64,000 nt of DNA from positions 11,128,001 through 11,192,000 of the forward strand of contig NC_134017.1 of the NCBI RefSeq assembly GCF_040712315.1, written 5' to 3'. Within the stretch, counting starts at the first letter, position 1; each line of letters begins with the position of its first letter. Below the pieces are notes generated by a model that was not told the DNA's origin, did no database searches, and saw only the letters and a list, made by a program, of their open reading frames with translations. This document shows positions 9,302-18,281 of this stretch, piece after piece. Source of the DNA: Castanea sativa. Lineage: Eukaryota; Streptophyta; Magnoliopsida; Fagales; Fagaceae. Both the position numbers and the translations under genes were made by a program.

Positions 9302-11732
9302 TGTCACGTCCCAGTTAGTCCAAAAGAAAGAAAAAAAAAAGAAGTCAGAATTTTTAAGTGTCCCACATGCTCCCACCTACCCACAATTCTCCACCACTCA
9401 TTTCACACTATCCCTTTTCTCTCTTTTGGCCGGTCAACAAGGGTCCTCTACTCTTTGTTTTCTTTTTCATCTTCTCACAAAGACAAACACTCATCTCACT
9501 CTCCCTTACACTCTCCCACCGATACCTCCATGCCACCATCTCCACCATCATTTTTCCGGCAATGTCACCGGAAAATCCTTAGGAATCTCTAAGCACCTTC
9601 ATCATTTTATTTGAGGTAAAAATTTCTAATCTTTTGGTGGGTTTTACACTTTTTCTTGAGGATAATTTTTATCTAAGCTTTGATAATGATACCCATGTGA
9701 TTTATGAGCATTGAAAGTGATATTTATGTGTTTTTATGTATGGGTTTTGTATTGGTGGAATTTTTGATGAGTGGGGATATATATTTTGTGCTAAAATGGC
9801 TATTCAAGGTTTATGTATGGTGGAAAAATTTAGGAGTTTTAAGATATAATGTATGATGGTTGGTAAATTTAATTTTGCCATTATCATTGGGTTTATTTGG
9901 AGTTAGTGAAATTCTAAATTTCTTGTCTTGGAAGATATGTTGATTTTTGCTTTCATGGATCTTTTAATGATGTAGTGTAAATCTTATGAAAACTAGTCAT
10001 AATGTTGGAGATATTATGAAATGGGTTAACTTTATAAATTGGAGTTGATACCTTGTGAATAAATTTGTTGAGAAACTTTGGGAATGATATATATTATTAT
10101 TGATGAGGTTAAATAGTAGGCTTGCCTAATTAAGTGTTTATTTTGCAAATCCTAAATTTTGGTTAGATAGAATTTCAAGTTTTAGACTTATTGTGATAGG
10201 TTTACATGATATTGTTTAGGTTCTAGCTAATCTCCTTGTAGCTTGGAGAGTTAGGCTTTTGTGGTTGCGAGGTAAGTAGCTTCTTAATGGGATATTTTTG
10301 GGAAATTACCATATTTCACAAATGATGTTTTTGGGTCAAACACATTTTGGAAAATTATATATGGATATATGTTTTCTTAAAATTGTCCTATTGTGACCCT
10401 ATTACATATTATTATATATAAAAATGCATCATATTTGGTATTGCATTTGGGGAAATGCATGAATTGTTGATATGGAAAAATGAGCATCTTTTATTTAATA
10501 TTTGATAAGTAAATTATGGATTCTATGGTATAATAGAAAATTTAAAGATGCTTATCTTGTCTTAGTACTTGAGAAATTGATAGAAAATCTTTTTGGCAAG
10601 AATGATGTTGAAAACCTTACAAACTTTGTGGAAGTAGATTATTTAAGGTTTTTCTGAAACTACTTGGATATAAACTGTGTTTCAAAGTAATGTAACTTGT
10701 GAGCATTATGTAGTTTTAACACCATGCCATGTGTGATTTTCCGGTGATCACCCTATTTGGTTTTCGTAGTCTTTATGACAACAGAATCAAATCTAGGTCA
10801 GTGCTCTTTCATTTTGGATGACGCGTTCTTCCCTGCTGTCCATGGAGGGGAGAGGTTCCTTAATTGTGTGTGGGTGAGGCTGCTATCCATGGGGCCAAGA
10901 GACCACATGCAAGAGAGGGCCTATTTGACGCGCTCTCTCTACTGCTCATGGGGGGAGAGAAAAACCTTGAGGGTATGGGTGAGGCCGCTGTCCATGGGCC
11001 TAAGAGTCTGCATACCAGAGAGGACAATATCATGCCAGTTGTGAATGGGTGGATCTCCTGACCGGTATATATGGTAGTGTGGTATATTATTGTGATAATT
11101 TATCTTATGTTAGACATTATGGCTTTGGAATTTATATTGTTAGTGCTCACAGATTATAGTATATTGCTTCAAGGTAGTTACTTAGAGAAATTTGGTATTT
11201 TACTATTTAACCATTCTTGTCATATTATTATTATTGATGATAAAACTTGCATTTCCCTCACCCCATTAATTATGCTACTTACTGGGCCCTGTCTCATTCC
11301 ATTATTTTTTATAAACTTTTCATAGTAGGCAACAATATTTTGAGACATCTTTTGGTAGCTAATAGTAGTTAGACTAACTACTGATGGAGGCTGAACTTTT
11401 GTAATGGAGCTATTTGATGATGTACATTTAGAATAGGCTTGACTCATTCTTTTGTATATTATAGTGGTTGTGACTATATTCCCTTTGATGGGACAAGCTG
11501 TTGATATGTAATTATTATTCAGACCTCTATTCTTTTGTGGCCAATGATTTTTGTAATTAATTCTTAGAGCTCTGACTTACTTTGAGAGTATATTCAATGG
11601 AATTATTAAGATAATTCTTAATGTCGATACTTGATAGGATTTATGTGGATTGAATTGTCAAAAAGTAAAAATTTATAGGTACTTGAGATGTCTTTCTCAC
11701 GCTTTGAACCCTTTGGGGTTTGGGGCGTGACA
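9302..11732. mobile_element. 2,431-bp solo LTR inserted in a helicase exon
   Basis: It begins TGTCACGTCCCAG and ends TGGGGCGTGACA, giving imperfect inverted ends with TG...CA termini and ATCAT on both sides. Removing it and one ATCAT restores an uninterrupted helicase frame, so both ends are exact. Inside I find no gag, pol, primer-binding site or second LTR. There is a pyrimidine-rich, CACC/CTCC-rich stretch at about 9360-9580 and AT-rich sequence elsewhere. A long LTR with these ends is most like a Ty3/gypsy family with large LTRs, but I cannot name it. A solo LTR arises by recombination between the two LTRs of a complete element. Confidence 0.9.
10820..11025. repeat. Two ~107-bp direct repeats inside the solo LTR
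   Basis: Unit 1 starts GACGCGTTCTTCCCTGCTG at 10820 and unit 2 GACGCGCTCTCTCTACTGC at 10927. Both continue with a G-rich GGGGAGAG block, TGGGTGAGGC, GTCCATGGG-like sequence and a closing AGAGAGG-like end. This is a GC-rich island in an otherwise AT-rich LTR. Confidence 0.75.
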
Positions 11733-11737
11733 ATCAT
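11733..11737 (+). other. Right 5-bp target-site duplication (ATCAT)
   Basis: It matches 9297-9301 exactly and continues in frame into helicase codons. Confidence 0.92.
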
Positions 11738-12819
11738 AGATGGCAGCCGAATACTGATCTTCATGAATACCAAGGAAGGATGTGATCAGGTCACCCAGCA
11801 ACTTTGCATGGATGGTTGGCAAGCTCTTTCAATTAATGGAGATAAAAGTCAAGCAGAAAGGGATTGGGTCCTCTCAGAGTTTAAAGCTGGCAGGAGTCCT
11901 ATTATGACTGCAACAGATGTTGCAGCTTGTGGTTTGGGAATGGAGATAAAACTTTAATGCTTGTTCAAAGGCTTGATAGAAGTTCATTTTTAGTACAGGA
12001 AATTGTGTTGGTAAACAATAACTAATAGCACTCATCATCATCAATATCAACTCATTTTGGAAAGAAATAATTATCTAGATATTCTCGTTGTCACTATTTT
12101 AAGTCTTCTTTTAATTTTATCAATTTTATAGAGAACTTTTTTAGTATTGATCATGCTTTTCATTGATTAAATAGATGCGAGCCATTTCACTCAGCTCTTT
12201 GCTGCATATGTTGGAGATCTACCTTTATTTCCTATTTGCACTCATATATTATATTTTCTATTCTGATGCTGCTACTTGGTCATTTTGAAAAATTCATGTT
12301 TTTAGTTATTGCTTTGCTATATTTAGTGGTCTCTAATTGTCTCTTGAACATCTTTTTTTTTATCTAAGTTGTTATTTGTCACGTGGATTTTGCTTGCATG
12401 TCTATTGAGCCACTTGTTTTCATGTCTATGAATATTGCCCTTGAACACTTATTTTCAGCTACAGCAACACTTGTGCATGCAGAAATGTATTAAGGACTTA
12501 AGGTCATAGGTTCTCTGATCTAAATAAGATTCTGATGTGAGAGGTTGTTATCCTACTGCATTTCTTATGACTTGTGATGTGCTTTGGTTTTGGGGCAGAT
12601 GTGAAGGACGTGAATTATGTGATCAATTATGACTTCTAGGAGTATATTCACTGCATTGGTTGAACTAGAAGGGCTAGGGCAAAAGGAACTGCATTAACTT
12701 TCTTCACAGCTGGAAACACCATATTTGCTAAGGAACTCATCTGCATACTTGAAGAAGCTGGATAGAAGGTCAGTCCTGAATTAGCTACAGTGGGGCATGG
12801 TGCACCTCCTCCCCCTTAG

Positions 12820-13148
12820 ATTAGTTTTGACTAGTTTGAATACTCTTAGGTGGTGTTTATATGCATGAGTGTGTGTACTTGGTTACTGAAATAAATTGTT
12901 TCAGTGAATATCAATCAATTAGGTCATGGGGGTTTTTGAGATTGTGGGATTGGTTATGGTGGTGGTCGCACGTTGTATTTTGCGGGAACATTAGCATGTA
13001 TGATTAGAAAATAGGAGTTAAAATGTCTTTTCTTCTTTCAACTTTAATTTATGTTGATTTTTTGTTCAATTACGTAGAGGACTAACTATAGTTAGTGGTG
13101 GACTATGTAAGATAAAACATCTGTTTATATCATAAAGGTTTTGAGGAA
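12820..13148. other. Downstream of helicase pseudogene, no clear feature
   Basis: AT-rich. It probably includes the old 3' untranslated region of the helicase copy. Nothing else is supported. Confidence 0.4.
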
Positions 13149-13264
13149 GATGATAAACAATTGTATTTTCATTTTGCTTTGCCCTAAAGTAGTGAAAGTA
13201 TGTGCAAAATGTTCTTGTCCTCAATTAACTTGGCCAAAATAGAAATTTTTGTGGCTGCTTTTGT
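13149..13264 (+). repeat. Dispersed direct repeat B, copy 2
   Basis: Counterpart of 8359-8472 in the same orientation, about 4.8 kb away. It ends just before the Copia RT remnant. Confidence 0.75.
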
Positions 13265-13269
13265 CCTTA

Positions 13270-13490
13270 TTTAGTGGGGATAAATACATATTTCTAGTTT
13301 TATATGTAGATGAAATTTTACTTGCAATTAGTGATTTTAGTTTGCTAAATGAGAGAAAATAGTCTCTCTCAATATTCTGAGATGAAGGATTTTGGACAAC
13401 CTTTTTGTGTCATTAGCATTGCCATTTCTGAGATAGATCACAAAGAAAGTTAGGATTGTCTCAAAAGGCCTACATTGAAAGACTACTATT
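13270..13490 (+). pseudogene. Copia reverse transcriptase fragment
   Basis: The frame reads FLVLYVDEILLAISDFSLLN, the Copia RT catalytic loop with YVDE in place of YVDD, then EMKDFGQPFCVIS and a LSQKAYIERL-like end in a shifted frame, as in the RT region where EMKDLG and GLSQKAYI are usual. Stops and shifts interrupt it. No gag or integrase remains next to it. It belongs with the LTR at 13920. Confidence 0.75.
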
Positions 13491-13919
13491 CATGGGTCTC
13501 ATTGCACTTTTTGGTACAATTCATAAGCCTCATTGTACTATTTTAGCTAACTAATAGCTTTATTTACAGTACTTTCTGCAAAAACTTTTCAATTTCAACT
13601 AATAAGTTGTTCCCAAATGGACTCAAATTATAAATATAAAGATGGTTTTATTCGTGGGTGAGATATGAAGGGGTACTCAAATGGCTAATAAGTAGTCTAT
13701 TCATGAAGAATTAATGGCTCATAAAATACTCACAGAGGGAGTACCATACATTGTAATACATGGAAGTACTTGTTAAGAGTATTACTACCATGATTTATGT
13801 ATTGGATTGTTTATTTGAGTGAGAGCATTTCACAACAAGATGGCATAGGTAATATCTTTATATTAGTATGACTATCACTCATCAAGTTATTTAAATGTCA
13901 TGTGGGCCAAATGGGAGAA
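13491..13919 (+). pseudogene. Degenerate Copia 3' internal region ending in a polypurine tract
   Basis: No continuous frame is left. Its end reads GGGCCAAATGGGAGAA directly before the TGTAAG start of the next feature. That looks like the CAAGTGGGAGA-type polypurine end that precedes the 3' LTR in plant Copia elements. Confidence 0.5.
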
Positions 13920-14366
13920 TGTAAGATTATCTCTATTAGGAGGCTTATGGTCCGCATAAAATTAACTCTAATTGATTAATTATAATATACATAGATTTAT
14001 TTTAGAGTGATAGATAAAGACCCATCTTTTTGGAGTGTATTTGTTAACATCACTTAAAATGTCACTTAGTGAATAGATGTTATTTAGTCAATAAACACTT
14101 TAAAGTAACTCTTAATTAAACTTTTTGATGGTAACTTTTCGAAGGAAGGAATATATATTAAAGAGAACAAACATTAAATTGGAAGAGTCCCTATAATAGC
14201 CTTCAGAAGTCTGTGTTTTCTATCAAAGAGTTTTTAAGGCATTGGCCACAGACTAGAAAAATTCATTCACAAATCATTCTTTTGCAATGTGATTTTCTGT
14301 ACAAATCATTTGAACAACATGACTAGAGGTATTTTATTTTTCTTCAACTGTTTTAGATTTCTTACA
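13920..14366 (+). mobile_element. Copia 3' LTR, ~447 bp
   Basis: It starts TGTAAGATTATC right after the polypurine-like tract and ends GATTTCTTACA, so the termini are inverted (TGTAAGA against TCTTACA). The length is typical of Copia. The left flank of the original element is gone, so no target duplication can be tested. The right boundary is the weaker one. Confidence 0.55.
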
Positions 14367-14955
14367 TCCAATTGATGCTTACAGTCATTGTGTTGGGAGG
14401 TGTTGGTCATTCTAATCTTTTTGTTATTTGCTTTAATTGTGGGTAAATATGCAAGATGGGTTTTGATTTTGTGTGATTTTGTAAATTAATTTGAGTGGAA
14501 TTAATTATGTACCATCTTCCAAGAGAGGATTAGATTTAGCTTCTCATCTCTTCATTTTCAATCTTAATTTTATGTAAAATGTATTAGTAGAATTCTCAAC
14601 GACTGTCAATCTTTTCAACTAAAAATTCTATACTTTGACTCAGTCATTGAAATGCTTTTTTGAATTCGCCATCATAATGGTTGTGTTAGGCATAGTAGTG
14701 AGCTAGGTAATTAGAGTTATGGATTCAAAAATTTATTATTTTGTAATTATAAATTAACTAATTATGTTTTGTTACTTCTATCTTCTTAATGTAAAAAGAG
14801 GAGAAATTTCACTCGATTTTTTTTTTTTGAAAAATTTCAATTAATATTATTAAGTTATAGTTCGGCATTGTGGTCTTTCATAAACAGCCCAGTTAAAACA
14901 ATTTCAAGAGCAGTAGCACCCATAGAAACCCAACGAGTTTTCTTCACCATCAGCA
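14367..14955. other. No recognisable gene; upstream region of copy 2
   Basis: AT-rich, with a T-run near 14817-14828. The last 90 bp before ATG 14956 would be the leader or promoter of the small-protein copy. No motif is clear. Confidence 0.4.
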
Positions 14956-16392
14956 ATGGAGATTCAGTCTTCAGCTCAGCCACCACAAAAAGAGTCATTT
15001 TCTTGGCGTTACAAGTTTCTCTGGCCTATGTTTTTGGCTGTCAAACTTGCTGTTGGAGCCTTGGTGGTCGCATTCTTTTTTTTTATTCCTCAGCTTTGTA
15101 ATTCAGTATTTATCTTAATTTCCTATATGTTTATGTATGTGGGTGTTTATTAGTATACAAAGTGATCAAATTTATAAAATGATGCAATAGGTTTTGAGAG
15201 ATTTCAGCTTAAAAGAAAGGTTTTTTAAGATTATTGATTGCTTTTCTTGACATTGTCTGTTGATGGGTATTCTGTTGTTAGGATAGGGGTTATGATTTTA
15301 GCATCATTTTCTGAGGATTCCTTGATACAATCATAGGGGGTCGTTTCTGATTAATGGTTTTGGAGAGATGTGAATGCGATAAATGGAATTTGGTGTTTCA
15401 AGGTTGAGCTTGTGTGGATTTATGATTCTCCTTAGCAAAGAAATTGTGTGAGAATACGTTGACTATAGCCTCTATGGATTTAGATCTTAATTGGTTATGT
15501 GACATCTAATTACTAAAGTTCTTGCTCTTTGCTCCTCCTGTGCACTAAAAAATCTAGAAACGCAATATAGGGTTAATACACTATTCTATTTTTTTGATAA
15601 GTAAATTATATATTTATATATACTGTTCGGAAATAAACATTTTGTCTTGTATGGGATTTATGATTCTCCTTTTCTTCTACCCAAGCACAAAGTGGGTTTA
15701 TAAAAAGCTTATTTCTGGTCCCCAAAACCCTTGGTTCCCTCCCAGTTAGTTGAAGTAGAGGCAAGATCACTATACTTGAATACCATGTGGTTACTTAAAC
15801 TTTTAATTCAGTACAGCTTTTGATCCATGAAATGTTTATAAAAGGATGCATATTCTTTCATTTTGGAAATCTGGGAATTTGTTGTTGATGAAATTTCTTC
15901 TTGTTTTATTAAAATGGTAGTAACTGCAATAGCTCAAGGCATTGTTCACTGTATTAGTATAGCCTTCGGGTCAGAGTGATGTTTTTGGCTATTTATCATG
16001 AAATACGGCCAACGATCAAGTAAAATACTTGTTTGTATATCATTCTAAGTGACAAACAATAGTTACGAATGATGATCCTTTTTACTCTAGCATAATCGGT
16101 ATGGATTATTGTTATGTGAGAAAATACATCAGTATAATCATTACAAAAGGTGGGAGAAAGAGACACAAAATGCAATTCTTGCATAATTTTTAACTGGTTG
16201 GCTAAAGCTATACTACTTGATGTGAAGTTGCGGGAATCAATTCCAGAGGATCAGCAGCGCAAACTTTTCAAGTGGATATTGGAAGAGAAAAGGAACATCA
16301 AACCAAAAGATCCTGAAGAAAAGAAGCACATTGATGAAGGGAAAGCCGCTATGAAATAGTTTATTCGAGCGAAACCTATCCCTAGTATCTAA
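14956..16392 (+). pseudogene. Copy 2 of a small plant membrane-protein gene, two exons, late stop
   Basis: Exon 1 starts at ATG 14956 (MEIQSSAQPPQKESFSWRYK), followed by a hydrophobic segment (WPMFLAVKLAVGALVVAFFF) that looks like one membrane span. The frame then runs into intron-like sequence to TAG 15151-15153. About 1.1 kb later, from about 16223, exon 2 reads VKLRESIPEDQQRKLFKWIL, then EEKRNIKPKDPEEKKHIDEG, a highly charged helix. A TAG at 16357-16359 cuts it, and the next codons still read FIRAKPIPSI up to TAA at 16390-16392. This suggests a Gln codon became a stop. I recognise the layout as a short conserved plant protein but cannot give it a name. The splice sites are not clear, and loss of 10 residues could be tolerated, so decay is likely but not certain. 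Confidence 0.6.
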
Positions 16393-17018
16393 TTATTTAA
16401 CACTTGTTCTCAAATTTAGAGATTACTATAAATGAATATTTTCTTTCATTTTACATGGAAGTTAAGTTTATCCTTATGTCAAATCTCTTCAAAGTTCTTT
16501 AAAACATTGTTGTTCAATGCAAACGATAATGTTAAAAATAGTCAGCAAAATATACCACCAAGTGGCAACTGGATACACTTGCTTTGCTAATTGAAGAGCA
16601 GATGACTCCTTTCTCTTTTGCATGTAACAAATATTGCATCATAAGATATTCTGTTTTAGGTGAGGACTCAAGGGGATCATATTCATAGAGGGTAGGGTCA
16701 TAACTTAGCCCAAATCACTAAAATTGATGGCTAAGCCATCAGCCCTCAACTAAAAGATAACAACTGAAAATGATAATAACAAATAGCTATCTTCTTCATT
16801 GTTTTCAATGACCATAGGATACAATTGCTGACCATTACCTTTATCAAATAGCCCAGCCAAGCCCACAATAGTTACTACTATTATGTTTATGTTGGTGGGC
16901 TGGACTGGGATTAGTTTACTATCCTCTTTCAAACCAGCCCTTGTGATGTACCACTCACATCGACGAGATCTAAAAGCCTTTGGAATCCTAGCTTAAAGTA
17001 AAATACTAAAATGATGTA
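16393..17018. other. No recognisable gene
   Basis: AT-rich intergenic sequence between exon 2 and the LTR. The minus-strand 60-codon frame at 16750-16932 has no support. Confidence 0.4.
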
Positions 17019-17023
17019 CTATT

Positions 17024-17773
17024 TGTAAGTGCACAATTACACCTGGCCCCAAGAACAGTTACGGGCTCAGGCCCAATGAGCCTTAAACAATATGAATTTG
17101 TAAAATGTGGGCTTGAAACCCAGGTTAGAAGTGTGTGAGGATTAAATGACAAGCCAAAGATTGCAAATACTCAAAAACAACGGGGAATATTGTAAATCAA
17201 CCTCCTCGGACGAAGCCAAGGGTTGTTCTTATATTATCTCTTTTTCTTTATTCTTTTCCTTTTTGATTACAAAGTCCTTTCCTCCCCTTTGTTTCAGTTC
17301 TAGGTCCCTCCTTAAATACTCTTTTTTTGATACTTTATACATGTGTTGCCCCAACTCCCCCTTAGCCTAGATATTTCTTTTCTCAGTGCCTTTGAATAGT
17401 AACCAGAAGTTTCCCTTCCACTGTTCAGGTATCACTTCCCCATTAATGCGGCTAGGGTGGTAGGTGCAGAGTCTTTAATGTGGAGGTGGCAGCCTTTATC
17501 TTTGGTATTTCTCTAATATCGGGGCTTCCAGGACATTCAAGGGTTCGCCCCTTTTAACCAATAGTCTTGACTGTGTCATTCCCTAACCTTTACCATGAAG
17601 CCCGGGTTCTCCGGTATCCGTCCGAGGAGAAGTTCACCCTCGGCTGGATCCTCGGATCCTCGGCGTATGGGCCGACCCATAGTACTAACAATTCTAAACC
17701 CAGGAGCAGGTCGGCCTTCTTAACACGGCCCAAAAGGCCCACAATCCCATCAGGATCTTTTTACCCCCCTACA
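17024..17773 (-). mobile_element. LTR of Tat-type element 2, ~750 bp (3' LTR on the minus strand)
   Basis: It starts TGTAAGTGCACAATTACACC and ends TTTTTACCCCCCTACA, so the ends are TGTA...TACA. Directly after it the plus strand reads ATAGCCCCTCAAAA, so the minus strand has a TTTTGAGGGGCTAT polypurine-like tract next to the LTR, as expected for a minus-strand element. The LTR is GC-richer than its flanks and contains GTCCGAGGA at 17620-17628 and its reverse complement at 17204-17212. The same nonamer follows at 17802-17810. The plus-strand ORF that follows is the antisense ORF of this element. The five bases before the LTR (CTATT) would be its target duplication, but the partner end is not in view. 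Confidence 0.75.
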
Positions 17774-18281
17774 ATAGCCCCTCAAAACTCTAATTTTCAA
17801 CGTCCGAGGAGAAAAATAGGGTTTTGATCCGACGAGAACCCACTCCACACATTTTGTGAATGATTGCACGTGTGGAAGTCGTTTCGCGTTCCAGGAGATG
17901 CCACCTGGCGGTTTTATTTTCAAAAACGCGCGCATTCATTACTGTAAGTTGCACTTTGTCCCCCACGTTCAATGGTGAGATGAGCATCCAACGGTCCTTA
18001 TCATTCCACGAAAATTTGGGCGGGACGAACATAATTTCGAGGCCGCTTTTCCGCACATCGTGACGCTTCGGGAAATCGCGCCTTCATTTAATTCCCCAGG
18101 GGCTAATCCCATCAAAACATCAGCAATCATACTTTACCTGCAGAAAACCGTGGAAACTTGCACACCTTCAACTTTGTAAGTTCTTACTCTTTCTATTCTT
18201 AACCTTTTCTTCTCGGCCCTTGTCCTCGGCTGACCCTAAAAACGTTCTCCCTCTTAGAGTTTAATCTTTCGTTCCTCTGTA
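17774..18281 (+). other. Leader and promoter region of the antisense ORF
   Basis: It starts with the polypurine-tract complement and holds the GTCCGAGGA copy at 17802. It is GC-richer than host sequence and has pyrimidine-rich stretches before ATG 18282. A transcript of the antisense ORF would start here or in the LTR. No TATA box is convincing. Confidence 0.4.

Larger units (their letters stand above)
9275..12819 (+). pseudogene. DEAD-box RNA helicase pseudogene (DDX5/RH20-like C-terminal part), split by a solo LTR
   Basis: Two exon remnants encode the C-terminal RecA-like domain of a p68-type helicase. Exon A starts after an AG at 9273-9274 (LVKLLEDI), is cut at 9301 by the solo LTR and resumes at 11738 in the same frame ([15 protein letters not shown], then [20 protein letters not shown]). 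It reaches motif V as [10 protein letters not shown], where the family has ATDVAARGLD. Exon B starts after the AG at 12598-12599 (VKDVNYVINYDF), then a stop. Motif VI reads HCIG, stop, TRR instead of HRIGRTGR. It continues through GTALTFFTAGN and ends GAPPPP at TAG 12817-12819. The exon A donor site has also lost its GT. The N-terminal domain with the DEAD box is missing. The copy is dead. Confidence 0.9.

Noticed and set aside
9276..9614. 112-codon plus-strand frame starting with helicase residues
   Set aside because: Only the first codons are helicase. The rest runs into the solo LTR and is pyrimidine-rich, low-complexity sequence.
11688..11957. Active helicase gene starting at ATG 11688
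   Set aside because: The first codons come from the solo LTR. Motifs V and VI are mutated and exon B has several stops.
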